Positions 8,967 through 16,855 of a stretch of 64,000 bases of DNA are shown in pieces. The notes under the pieces were generated by a model, which worked only from the letters and a program-made list of their open reading frames with translations, was not told the DNA's origin and did no database searches. This stretch comes from Planktotalea frisia. Lineage in GTDB: Bacteria > Pseudomonadota > Alphaproteobacteria > Rhodobacterales > Rhodobacteraceae. The position numbers were made by a program, and so were the translations under genes. Where the stretch lies: positions 37,790 to 101,789 of the forward strand of contig NZ_MLCB01000126.1 in NCBI RefSeq assembly GCF_001890925.1. Reading direction: 5' to 3'. Positions within the stretch are counted from its first letter, which is position 1; each line of letters starts with the position of its first letter.

Positions 8967-9296
8967 GTGACCCGCGTTATCATTTGCGACACATGTGCCG
9001 TTGCGGGCGAGGCTCCACAAGGGGAAGCCTTTGCGCAAGCGTTGCGCGGGCGTGTGGGCGAGGGTGTGTGCGTTGAAACGACGTCCTGCATGAACCAATG
9101 CGACACGCCGGTTTCTTTGGCTTTGCGGAGCGAGGGCAAGGATGTGTATCTGTTCCACTCGGTCGATCCTGCGCGCGATCTTGACGACACTTTGGCTCTG
9201 ATCGAGCTTTATAGAACCGCCGAGGGGGGCACTATCGAAGATGCGCGCCCAGCGGGACGGTTGCGCCATTGCCTGAGCGGGCGTGTACCTAAATGA
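8967..9296 (+). CDS. DUF1636 metal-binding (ferredoxin-like) protein
   Basis: A DUF1636 protein of about 109 residues. Cysteines lie in ICDTC near the start and in TTSCMNQCDTP in the middle, as in 2Fe-2S ferredoxin-like folds. The family is often next to cobW and cobalt-transport genes. Likely start is the GTG giving MTRVIICDTC; a TTG at 8946 preceded by AAGAGG is an alternative, and the ATG at 8874 would sit deep inside cobW. It is the only plus-strand gene in the cobalt block: it begins 34 bp from the divergent cobW start and ends four bases before the convergent cbtA stop. Its role, possibly metal relay or redox, is not established. Confidence 0.8.
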   Translation: MTRVIICDTCAVAGEAPQGEAFAQALRGRVGEGVCVETTSCMNQCDTPVSLALRSEGKDVYLFHSVDPARDLDDTLALIELYRTAEGGTIEDARPAGRLRHCLSGRVPK

Positions 9297-9300
9297 ACGC

Positions 9301-9984
9301 TTAAGCGTCATCGGATCGGGTCCAGAACCATGCGGCGAGGAAGCCAAGACTTGTCCACCCGGCGAGTGCAGTTCCTAAGCTGAGCATTGCGAAACGCGCT
9401 GCAAGTTCAGGAGGGGCGACGCCGAAATATGTGTCGAGATAGGGCGCGCCTACGATGTGCGGGGCGAGCAACAGCGGAATGCTTAGAAGAGCCGTCCAGC
9501 CTTTGCCAAACGCGATGAGCGCAAGTGCGATGGCGGTGATAATGATGGTTAAAGCCCACCATGCTTGGCGCGGGCCGACTTCGGAACCGATTGCACCGGG
9601 CAGCACAGGAGGCTGACCGATACCGGGTGCGAGTTGCACGGCGATGAAACCCGCAACACCCCAGATGAGCCCTGTGCGCGGGGTCAGTGTATGACCTTTG
9701 TCATGTGCGAAAATCATCAGCGCAAGCAGGATCAAACCATAACCCGTATATGTGATCATGTTGAAGGCAACCGTCATGCCATGGCGCGCGAAATCCGTCC
9801 CGATCGCAGGCTGCGCGCGGTCCGACTGGGTCGAGCCGTCGATGGCGAAATGTATGCGTTCGCCTGTCTCGTAAAGCTCACCCTCAAGCAAATGAGGGAT
9901 AACAAACGTAAATTGCAGCAGAGCGGCAATCAACCCTGCGGCAACACCAGCGAGCACCGCGCTGGTAAACAAATTTTTGGTCAT
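9301..9984 (-). CDS. cbtA: CbtA cobalt-transport membrane protein
   Basis: A 227-residue integral membrane protein of the CbtA family, with about five hydrophobic helices: LAGVAAGLIAALLQFTFVI at the N-terminus, a helix around residue 75, one at the IWGVAGFIAVQLAP stretch, a WWALTIIITAIALALIAF helix and a C-terminal LGFLAAWFW segment. The ELYETGE motif after helix 1 is typical. CbtA with CbtB is predicted to take up cobalt for cobalamin synthesis; the evidence is mainly co-occurrence and riboswitch control. It follows cbtB by 21 bp, so both should be under the riboswitch at 10230-10429. Confidence 0.92.
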   Translation of the reverse strand: MTKNLFTSAVLAGVAAGLIAALLQFTFVIPHLLEGELYETGERIHFAIDGSTQSDRAQPAIGTDFARHGMTVAFNMITYTGYGLILLALMIFAHDKGHTLTPRTGLIWGVAGFIAVQLAPGIGQPPVLPGAIGSEVGPRQAWWALTIIITAIALALIAFGKGWTALLSIPLLLAPHIVGAPYLDTYFGVAPPELAARFAMLSLGTALAGWTSLGFLAAWFWTRSDDA

Positions 9985-10005
9985 TGGGCGGTTAAGCCCC
10001 CGCCG

Positions 10006-10176
10006 TTAGTGGCAGGGAAACGCCATCGCGTGGCGCTGATCGTGCGCTGCGTCGTGCAAAACTGTTGCTTGTGCAATGCCGGACGCCATCAACAGGAAAA
10101 CACCTGCAAGAACTGCGATTGCGAGGCCCATTGCTGAGCTGTCAGAGCGGTCGATTGTTGCCGTTTGAGTCGTCAT
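10006..10176 (-). CDS. cbtB: CbtB cobalt-transport subunit
   Basis: A 56-residue protein with one transmembrane helix (MGLAIAVLAGVFLLMASGIA, residues about 16-35) followed by a short histidine-rich tail (VLHDAAHDQRHAMAFPCH) that probably binds metal outside the membrane. This layout is diagnostic of CbtB. AAGGAG lies eight bases before the ATG. It is the first gene after the cobalamin riboswitch and is followed by cbtA. The terminal Cys-His is unusual-looking but I cannot say how common it is. Confidence 0.9.
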   Translation of the reverse strand: MTTQTATIDRSDSSAMGLAIAVLAGVFLLMASGIAQATVLHDAAHDQRHAMAFPCH

Positions 10177-10192
10177 AGTCTTTTCTCCTTTG

Positions 10193-10212
10193 TGCCGTCA
10201 CACCCGACGGCA
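10193..10212 (-). promoter_or_regulatory. hairpin abutting the cbtB ribosome site (likely riboswitch expression platform)
   Basis: On the minus strand TGCCGTC and GACGGCA form a perfect 7-bp stem with a six-base GGGTGT loop, ending two bases before the AAAGGAG of cbtB. There is no U-run, so control of ribosome access is more likely than transcription termination. The pyrimidine-rich or C-rich elements that could pair with the aptamer loop were not worked out. Confidence 0.55.
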
Positions 10213-10229
10213 AATATCGGTCTTCACAT

Positions 10230-10429
10230 ATGCAAGGCTGGTCTCCTGGCTCGCGGGTCGCAGCGTTTTGACGTCTTCCCAGATCAGATGATCCAGTGAC
10301 TTGGTGCCAAACGCTCGCCGCTTACAGTCGCGGGGGCGGCTGCGGCTTTGGGTCCCTGATTGGATCCCCCATCTCCGCATTCCCATTTTACCCAATGACG
10401 CTTTGCGCCGAAGTTCGGGTACCATGCAT
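10230..10429 (-). ncRNA. cobalamin (B12) riboswitch upstream of cbtBA
   Basis: Read on the minus strand, the conserved aptamer blocks appear in order: a P1 strand ATGCATGG, GGGAATGCGG, GCCGCCCCCGCGACTGTAAG, AAGTCACTGG, CTGGGAAGACG and the 3' GAGCCAGGAGACC box, closed by CCTTGCAT, which pairs with the P1 strand with one mismatch. This is the AdoCbl-type aptamer. It lies 53 bases upstream of cbtB, so high cobalamin should lower cobalt uptake. No other riboswitch was seen before cobN or cobW. Confidence 0.95.
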
Positions 10430-10539
10430 GCGATCACTTGGCCCTGAATCAGCTTGGCCGTCAAGGTCGATAGCGACATAGCGCGTCGGTAATACGAAGT
10501 GGTTAATCTGGTGAAAGTCACAGGTTTAACGCAATATCT

Positions 10540-10548
10540 TGTGGATAA
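10540..10548 (-). promoter_or_regulatory. DnaA-box consensus in the riboswitch-smc intergenic region
   Basis: The minus strand reads TTATCCACA, a perfect consensus DnaA box, about 100 bp before smc. The gene-free stretch 10177-10646 otherwise holds the riboswitch and its hairpin, and two GANTC sites (10585-10589 and 10623-10627) close to the smc start. A single 9-mer match can occur by chance, so function is not proven. Confidence 0.4.
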
Positions 10549-10646
10549 CTCGCTTAGTTCGCCCAGATAGGGCCTGCTTGCGTTGACTCATTCAATGACG
10601 CTGATCACAGTCAATTACCGAAGAATCAACTGTGAGAGCAGCGAAC

Positions 10647-13600
10647 GTGCGCTTTTCCAAACTCAAATTGCAAGGCTTCAAGAGTTTCGTGGATCCCACG
10701 GACCTGATTATTGCTGACGGTTTGACGGGGGTTGTTGGGCCCAATGGCTGCGGTAAATCCAATCTGCTTGAAGCACTGCGTTGGGTGATGGGCGAAAACC
10801 GCCCCACGGCGATGCGTGGTGGTGGTATGGAAGACGTGATCTTTGCAGGGGCGGCGACGCGACCTGCGCGCAACTTTGCGGAAGTGAGCTTGCAGATTGA
10901 TAACTCCGAGCGGCTCGCGCCGGCGGGGTTTAACGATTTGGATACTCTTGATGTTGTTAGACGGATCACGCGCGATGTGGGCAGTGCGTATAAGACCAAC
11001 GGCAAAGACGTGCGCGCACGAGATGTGCAGATGTTGTTCGCCGATGCCTCGACGGGGGCGCATTCGCCTGCGTTGGTGCGCCAAGGTCAAATTGCAGAGT
11101 TGATCAACGCCAAGCCGAAGAACCGTCGTCGTATTTTAGAAGAGGCGGCAGGAATTTCTGGACTTTATCAGCGTCGTCATGAGGCGGAATTAAAGCTGAA
11201 AGGCGCGGAAACCAATCTTGCGCGCGTTGATGATGTGATCGAGCAGTTGGCGTCTCAGTTAAGTCAGCTTGCACGGCAAGCCCGTCAAGCGGCGCGTTAC
11301 CGTGCGATTGGCGATGAGTTGCGTCAGGCTGAGGGGATGCTTTTATACCGTCGCTGGCGCGAGGCGGATGACGCGCGTTTGAGTGCTGAGGAAGAGTTGC
11401 GCGGGCGCACCACAGCGGCGTCGCAGGCGGAAAGTGCCGCGCGTTTGGCTGCGAAATTACGTTTGGAAAGCGAAGGGTTTTTGCCGCCTTTGCGTGAAGA
11501 AGAAGCGATTGCTGCGGCTGTTTTGCAGCGGCTGATCGTGCAACGTGATACGCTCAATGATCAAGAAAGCCGCGCGCTGCAAACGATTGAGACGCTGCAA
11601 AACCGGATTATTCAGCTCGATAAGGATATCGAGCGCGAAGGTGCGTTGAACCGCGACGCGGGCGAGACGATTGAGCGTTTGGAGTGGGAAGCGCGCGAAC
11701 TTGCAAAGGCGTCTGAGGGTCAAGAGGATCGCTTGGAAGCGGCGGCCGCGGAATCGCGCTCTGCTGCGGCGATCTTGCAAGAGCGTGAAGCGGACCTGTC
11801 CGAACGCACAGAAGATGTCGCACGTTTGGCGGCGCGCCATCAGTCGGCATACCGCGTTTTGACGGACAGTCGTAAGATGCTTGAGCGCAGTGAAGGTGAC
11901 GCTGCGCGCGCGCGCGAGGCGGTTGAAGGCAGTCGCGCAGCGTTGGCGCAGGCCGAGACAGATATGCAAACGGCTGCTGGTAAAGAGAGCCAAGCGATTG
12001 CAACGGCGGAACGCGCGGATGCGGCTTTGACGGCGGCGGAACTGGCGCGAACGGAAACGCAATCGCTTGAGGCAGACGCGCGCGCGGAACGATCCGAGGC
12101 GGAAGGCGAGGCGAATGCGCTGCGCGCTGAGGTTACGGCGCTCGCGAAACTGTTGGATCGCGACACGGCTGAGGGCGGTCAGATTTTAGATCGCTTGCAG
12201 GTTGAGCAAGGGTTTGAAAAAGCGCTGGGTGCTGCGTTGGCCGATGATTTGCGTGCGCCTGAGGTAGAGAGCGATGGACCGTCTGGCTGGCGCATTTTGC
12301 CAAGTTATGAGGATCGCCAACCTTTGCCGGAAGGTGTGACGTCGTTGGCACGGCATGTGTCTGTGCCTGATGTTTTAGAACGCCGCGCGAGCCAGATTGG
12401 CCTGGTCGATGCGGATGACGGGCAGCGTTTACAAGCGTCTTTAAAGCCGGGCCAACGGCTTGTTTCGCTTGAAGGGGATTTATGGCGTTGGGACGGTTAT
12501 CGCGCTTGGGCGGAGGATGCGCCCTCGGCTGCTGCTTTGCGCTTGGAGCAGCTCAACCGTCTTGAGGTCTTGAAGCAGGAAATGGAGCGCGCGACAACGC
12601 GGGTTGAGGCGGCGCAGCGGGCGCACGAGAGTTTGACCAATCGTTTAGCAGAGTTGACGCGTGCAGATCGTGATGCGCGCGATGCACGTAAAGAAGCGGA
12701 TCGTTTGGTAAATGACGCTGCGCGCGCGCTGAGCCGCGCGGAAGCGGATCGCAATTTAGCGGAAGGTAAGCTCGAGAGCCTTGGTCTGGCTGTCACGCGC
12801 CACGAAGAAGATGCGATGGCCGCGCGCAAACAGGTGCAAGAGGCGGAAACGGCTGTCGCGCAGCTTGGCGATTTGGAAGAGGCGCGCGCAGGTGTTGAAG
12901 ACGTCAAGATGACCGTCGAAGCGTCGCGCATGACGATGATGGCGCGGCGTTCTCAGCATGACGAATTGCGCCGCGAAGGGGATGCGCGGATCAAGCGTTC
13001 ACAAGAAGTGACCAAGGAAGTCAGCGGTTGGCGGCATCGTTTGGAGACGGCTGAAAAGCGGATCGCTGAATTGGCGGAGCGCAAGGTAAATTCCGAAGTT
13101 GAGTTGAAGGATGCAAGCGCGGCACCTGCAGAGATTACCGCCAAGCGCGAAGAATTGACGGATGCGATCGCTGATGCGGAAGGTCGCCGCAATAAAGCGG
13201 GCGATGCTTTGGCACAGGCAGAGAGCGCGTTGCGTGAAGCTGTACAGGCAGAGCGTGATGCGGAGCGTGCAGCGTCCGAAGCGCGTGAGGCGCGTGCGCG
13301 CTCGGAAGCACGATCAGATGCAGCTCGTGAGACGGTGGCTTATGCAGCGGAGCGTATTTCGGAAGAGATGGAGACGTCGCCTGCGGACTTGCTCGAAAGT
13401 TTGCAAATTGATGTGGAGAAGATGCCAGCCTCCGGTGCGATTGAAGCGGATGTGAACCGCTTGAAACGTCAGCGCGATGCTTTGGGCGCGGTGAATCTGC
13501 GCGCTGAGGAAGATTCTGTGGAAGTACAGGTCGAGCATGACACTTTGGTGAGTGAAAAGGCTGATCTGGAAGAGGCAATCAAGACTTTGCGCGGCGGCAT

Positions 13601-14102
13601 TGCGAGCTTGAACCGCGAAGGGCGCGAGCGGCTTTTGACGGCGTTTGAGCAAGTGAACAGCAATTTCTCGCTTTTGTTTACGCATTTGTTTGGCGGCGGT
13701 GAGGCAAATTTGGTGCTGGTTGAAAGTGACGATCCGCTTGAAGCTGGCTTGGAGATCATGTGCCAACCGCCCGGTAAAAAGTTGTCGACGCTGTCGCTGT
13801 TGTCCGGTGGCGAGCAAACATTGACGGCGATGGCGCTGATTTTCGCGGTGTTCTTGGCGAACCCTGCGCCCATTTGTGTGCTCGACGAGGTGGACGCGCC
13901 TTTGGACGATGCAAACGTGACGCGTTTTTGTGATCTGCTTGACGAGATGTGTCGTCGCACCGATACGCGGTTCTTGATCATAACCCACCACGCAGTCACG
14001 ATGGCGCGGATGGATCGTTTGTTTGGCGTTACAATGGCTGAGCAGGGTGTGAGCCAGTTGGTGTCTGTTGATTTGAAGAACGCTGAGACTTTGGTGGCTT
14101 GA
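10647..14102 (+). CDS. smc: chromosome segregation protein SMC
   Basis: A 1151-residue SMC ATPase. The Walker A motif GPNGCGKSN is at residues 31-39. Long coiled-coil arms rich in Ala, Glu and Arg flank a central hinge at about residues 500-640. The C-terminal ABC signature LSGGEQTLTAM is near residue 1052 and Walker B VLDEVDAPLDDAN near 1075. The protein organises and segregates the chromosome, normally with ScpA/ScpB. I prefer the GTG at 10647 because it gives the family-typical MRFSKLKLQGFKSF; the GTG at 10632 is also possible. The gene stands alone between the cobalt block and azlCD, with no scpAB nearby. Confidence 0.95.
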   Translation: MRFSKLKLQGFKSFVDPTDLIIADGLTGVVGPNGCGKSNLLEALRWVMGENRPTAMRGGGMEDVIFAGAATRPARNFAEVSLQIDNSERLAPAGFNDLDTLDVVRRITRDVGSAYKTNGKDVRARDVQMLFADASTGAHSPALVRQGQIAELINAKPKNRRRILEEAAGISGLYQRRHEAELKLKGAETNLARVDDVIEQLASQLSQLARQARQAARYRAIGDELRQAEGMLLYRRWREADDARLSAEEELRGRTTAASQAESAARLAAKLRLESEGFLPPLREEEAIAAAVLQRLIVQRDTLNDQESRALQTIETLQNRIIQLDKDIEREGALNRDAGETIERLEWEARELAKASEGQEDRLEAAAAESRSAAAILQEREADLSERTEDVARLAARHQSAYRVLTDSRKMLERSEGDAARAREAVEGSRAALAQAETDMQTAAGKESQAIATAERADAALTAAELARTETQSLEADARAERSEAEGEANALRAEVTALAKLLDRDTAEGGQILDRLQVEQGFEKALGAALADDLRAPEVESDGPSGWRILPSYEDRQPLPEGVTSLARHVSVPDVLERRASQIGLVDADDGQRLQASLKPGQRLVSLEGDLWRWDGYRAWAEDAPSAAALRLEQLNRLEVLKQEMERATTRVEAAQRAHESLTNRLAELTRADRDARDARKEADRLVNDAARALSRAEADRNLAEGKLESLGLAVTRHEEDAMAARKQVQEAETAVAQLGDLEEARAGVEDVKMTVEASRMTMMARRSQHDELRREGDARIKRSQEVTKEVSGWRHRLETAEKRIAELAERKVNSEVELKDASAAPAEITAKREELTDAIADAEGRRNKAGDALAQAESALREAVQAERDAERAASEAREARARSEARSDAARETVAYAAERISEEMETSPADLLESLQIDVEKMPASGAIEADVNRLKRQRDALGAVNLRAEEDSVEVQVEHDTLVSEKADLEEAIKTLRGGIASLNREGRERLLTAFEQVNSNFSLLFTHLFGGGEANLVLVESDDPLEAGLEIMCQPPGKKLSTLSLLSGGEQTLTAMALIFAVFLANPAPICVLDEVDAPLDDANVTRFCDLLDEMCRRTDTRFLIITHHAVTMARMDRLFGVTMAEQGVSQLVSVDLKNAETLVA

Positions 14103-14108
14103 TTAAAG

Positions 14109-14185
14109 TTGGCGGCCAGCCCCCAAACGAAGGTTAAACTGGGGGCCAGCCCCCAGACCCCCGGGATATTTGGAAAGAGAGGAAT
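14109..14185 (+). repeat. dispersed GC-hairpin intergenic repeat, copy A
   Basis: Two hairpins share the core GGCCAGCC: an imperfect one at 14109-14126 and a perfect CTGGGGG-CCAG-CCCCCAG at 14139-14156. They are followed by CCCCCGGGATATTTGG and AAAGAGAGGAA. The same hairpin-plus-tail plan recurs inverted at 39728-39776 and in the same orientation at 47316-47381. It lies between convergent smc and azlD, so it may also act as a terminator. Confidence 0.75.
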
Positions 14186-14205
14186 AGGGGCGTTAAGCTT
14201 GGTGG

Positions 14206-14532
14206 TTAGCTGAGTAAGAATTGTAGTATATAGAGCGTAGCGCCGCCGCCGATGATCGAGCCGACGACGTTTTTCCAGATGAGACCGAGTGTCAGAGTGA
14301 TGATGGCTGCGGATACACGCGGGATGTCGAAATCGCCGTTGGTGGCCGCGGGCCAAAGGACGGCGGGGGCGATGATTGCAGGTAGAATACCGACCGCTGT
14401 GTATCGCAAGTGCCGCATGAGCCATATTGGGAGTTGGCGGTCGCCTACAAGGCCCGTAAAAGCAAACCGCAGCGCAAAGCTGCCGATGCCAAGGCCGATG
14501 ATAACGATCCAGAGTTCTGTTTTATCGATCAT
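14206..14532 (-). CDS. azlD: AzlD-family branched-chain amino-acid transport protein
   Basis: A 108-residue membrane protein with about four helices (LWIVIIGLGIGSFALRFAF, a second around LRYTAVGILPAIIAPAVLW, then SAAIITLTLGLIW and a C-terminal GGATLYILQFLL). AzlD is the small partner of AzlC; together they export branched-chain amino acids or analogues. Its ATG overlaps the azlC stop by four bases (ATGA), which implies coupled translation. Confidence 0.9.
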   Translation of the reverse strand: MIDKTELWIVIIGLGIGSFALRFAFTGLVGDRQLPIWLMRHLRYTAVGILPAIIAPAVLWPAATNGDFDIPRVSAAIITLTLGLIWKNVVGSIIGGGATLYILQFLLS

Positions 14533-15239
14533 GATGTGGCCTCCTCTGTCATGGCTTCGATGCGCGCGCCGACCATCATGCCGCCCATGCCTGCGAGCAA
14601 AATGCCAAGGTTAAAAGGCACAGAAAACAGTAAAAGCGACAGGAAAGCAGCGGTGATCGCGGCACCAATATGCGCGCGGGTGCGCAAGGCGGGAGCGACG
14701 ATGGCGAGAAATGTGATGGGCACTGCGAAATCGAGCGCGAAAGAGGCTGGAATTGCTTCGCCAACCAGTGCGCCAATGAGCGTGAATATCCACCAAAGGG
14801 GGCAAACGGGCGTGACGGTTCCAAAGAAATAGGCGATCTTTTCTTGCGGCGACATATCCGGTGCCGCCTCGTATTTTGTGACCGAGACCGCGTAGCTTTG
14901 ATCAACCGTAAAATATGCGGCGATGGCGCGTTGCAACAAAGGAGCGCCACCAATGTGGGGCGTGAGGGACGCCGAATACATCGCCATGCGCAGGTTAACC
15001 GCAAGTGCGGAAGCAAGCACGACAAGGGTCGGTGCCTCTTCCGCCATCAGTTGCAGCGCGGTGAATTGAGCGGCCCCCGCGATGACAACCACGGAAAAGG
15101 AGAGCGTTTCGAAGACACTTAGCCCCGCTTCCGTCGCGAGCACGCCGAAAAGCATGGCGAAGGGTGCAATCACCAACATAAAAGGTGCGCCGTCGCGAAT
15201 GCCCGCGTGATAGGCTGATTTGACGCTAGTGGATGCCAT
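14529..15239 (-). CDS. azlC: AzlC-family branched-chain amino-acid exporter
   Basis: A 236-residue inner-membrane protein of the AzlC family. Diagnostic stretches are RDGAPFMLVIAPFAMLFGV near the N-terminus, VVIAGAAQFTALQLM, and NLRMAMYSASLTPHI, followed by hydrophobic helices to the C-terminus. With AzlD it forms the amino-acid exporter. Its start lies 83 bp from the TTG start of the divergent fdhD, so the two genes share a short regulatory region. No Lrp-type regulator is adjacent. Confidence 0.93.
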   Translation of the reverse strand: MASTSVKSAYHAGIRDGAPFMLVIAPFAMLFGVLATEAGLSVFETLSFSVVVIAGAAQFTALQLMAEEAPTLVVLASALAVNLRMAMYSASLTPHIGGAPLLQRAIAAYFTVDQSYAVSVTKYEAAPDMSPQEKIAYFFGTVTPVCPLWWIFTLIGALVGEAIPASFALDFAVPITFLAIVAPALRTRAHIGAAITAAFLSLLLFSVPFNLGILLAGMGGMMVGARIEAMTEEATS

Positions 15240-15322
15240 GGGCTACCTTTACATTGAGGCTGTGCAAATGCAGCTATCTTGCAAAGCGCAGTTTTGCAAT
15301 CTTGAGCGCCAAGGAGCGGACG

Positions 15323-16195
15323 TTGGACGAACAGAGTGGATATATCATTGCGCCTGACCCGAGCCACACAAGGCTGACGCGTCGTGTCGTAGGCTTTGAT
15401 CAGACAGGCGCTGAGGTTGCGCAGGATGTGATCGAAGAACGGCCTTTGACGATTTATCTCAATGCGCAGGAAATCGTGACGGCGATGACGATCGGGGATT
15501 ATCCCGAGTATCTCGCGCTAGGCTTTTTGCGCAATCAAGGGATGCTTGAGGGTGCCGGTGCGATCACGCGGATTGAGTACGACGCCGAGCTTGAGGTTGT
15601 TGTCGTGCGCACCGACGGGCCGACCAATCATGAAGAAAAGTTGAAGAAGAAGACGCGCACATCGGGCTGTGCGGTTGGGACTGTGTTTGGCGATATGATG
15701 GAGGGGCTTGAGGGGGTTATTTTGCCTCAGGCGGAATTGCGCACCTCTTGGCTTTATGAACTAGCGCGCAAGATCAATACGACGCCCTCGCTTTATCTGA
15801 ATGCCGGGGCGATCCATGGCACGGTGCTTTGTAAAGGCGATCAGCCGTTGGTCTATATGGAAGATGTGGGGCGTCATAATGCCGTCGACAAGATCGCAGG
15901 TTGGATGATGCAAGAACAAGCGAGTAGCGCTGATAAGATCCTTTACACGACAGGGCGATTGACGTCTGAGATGGTGATCAAATGTGCACACATGGGGATC
16001 CCTGCGCTGGTGTCACGCTCCGGTTTTACCGCTTGGGGGGTCGAGTTGGCACAGCAAGTCGGGCTGACCTTGATCGGACGTATGCGCGGCAAGCGGTTTC
16101 AATGTCTGGCGGGTGCGGAGCGGATAACGTGGGACGCTGATCTAGCGCAAATCAAGGATGAGCCGAAGAAATCAGGTCGGAAGGGCAGCGCATGA
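15323..16195 (+). CDS. fdhD: formate dehydrogenase accessory sulfurtransferase FdhD
   Basis: FdhD passes sulfur from a cysteine desulfurase to the molybdenum cofactor of formate dehydrogenases. The start is TTG: AAGGAG lies six bases before it, and the protein then begins at DEQSGYIIAPDPS. An open frame back to 15233 adds a Cys/Lys-rich stretch without family character. Recognisable blocks are RPLTIYLNAQEIVT-like, YPEYLALGFLRNQG, and later YMEDVGRHNAVDKIAG and TTGRLTSEMV. The catalytic loop reads TSGCAVGT, with one cysteine instead of the E. coli CxxC pair. It opens the run fdhD, YcxB-like, mobA, mobB, moeA. Confidence 0.93.
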   Translation: MDEQSGYIIAPDPSHTRLTRRVVGFDQTGAEVAQDVIEERPLTIYLNAQEIVTAMTIGDYPEYLALGFLRNQGMLEGAGAITRIEYDAELEVVVVRTDGPTNHEEKLKKKTRTSGCAVGTVFGDMMEGLEGVILPQAELRTSWLYELARKINTTPSLYLNAGAIHGTVLCKGDQPLVYMEDVGRHNAVDKIAGWMMQEQASSADKILYTTGRLTSEMVIKCAHMGIPALVSRSGFTAWGVELAQQVGLTLIGRMRGKRFQCLAGAERITWDADLAQIKDEPKKSGRKGSA

Positions 16196-16291
16196 CAGTT
16201 ATAAAAGATGACCTTAGCGATTTGCCGCACCGCTTGCCGGAACAGACAAGAGGAAGTGAAAAAATCATCGAGGCAGTACGTGGTTGGTTTG

Positions 16292-16855
16292 ATGGACGCT
16301 GACAACACAAACACCGTAAGCTTCGATTTCGAACTGGATCCAAAGAGCGCCTATGAAGGCATGTTGCTGGGCGGGCAGCGGGTTTATCGCGGTGGCGGAA
16401 GGTTGATTTTGCTTGGGCTTTACTTGGAGCTTTTTGTTCTGATCCCATTCGGCTGTGTTGCCATCTATGTTACCACTGCCACGCTGGTGTTTGATAAACT
16501 TCCCGATGGCGCGCATTGGTTGCTGATTGCGAGCTTGCCCGGATTTTTCCTGGGTTGGTACCTTAATCAATCTGCCTATCGCAGATTGGCTAAGATGGTG
16601 GCAAGGTCCAAATTTGGCCACGCCGGGCAGATGAGATTTGATGAAAAAGGGCTGTGCGTGAACACGCAAGCCAGCACGTGGCGCACAGGGTGGCGCGACG
16701 TCGAAGAAATACTTATCGGGAAGCGCTGTATCAGTTTTGCAATTTCGGGCATCGTTTTGATCCTGCCGCTGAGCGCGTTTGAAAGCAAAGCGGCGATGCA
16801 CCAAATCTATACGCAAGTGAGCAAAATGTTTGAGCAAGGACAGAACGCGACATGA
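16292..16855 (+). CDS. YcxB-like membrane protein
   Basis: A protein of about 187 residues with two adjacent transmembrane helices (LILLGLYLELFVLIPFGCVA and HWLLIASLPGFFLGWYL) and a soluble C-terminal part reading RFDEKGLCVNTQASTWRTGW then VEEILIGKRCISFAIS, typical of the YcxB-like domain. The function is unknown. The open frame extends back to 16208; I chose the ATG that gives MDADNTNTVSFDFEL, but GTG at 16256 behind GAGGAA is a fair alternative. Its stop overlaps the mobA start by four bases, so it is translationally coupled to cofactor genes, although no such role is known. Confidence 0.72.
   Translation: MDADNTNTVSFDFELDPKSAYEGMLLGGQRVYRGGGRLILLGLYLELFVLIPFGCVAIYVTTATLVFDKLPDGAHWLLIASLPGFFLGWYLNQSAYRRLAKMVARSKFGHAGQMRFDEKGLCVNTQASTWRTGWRDVEEILIGKRCISFAISGIVLILPLSAFESKAAMHQIYTQVSKMFEQGQNAT

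Noticed and set aside
8933..9190. 86-residue N-terminal extension of CobW
   Set aside because: The CobW family starts just before the P-loop; the extension lies antisense to the DUF1636 gene and has no protein-like pattern.
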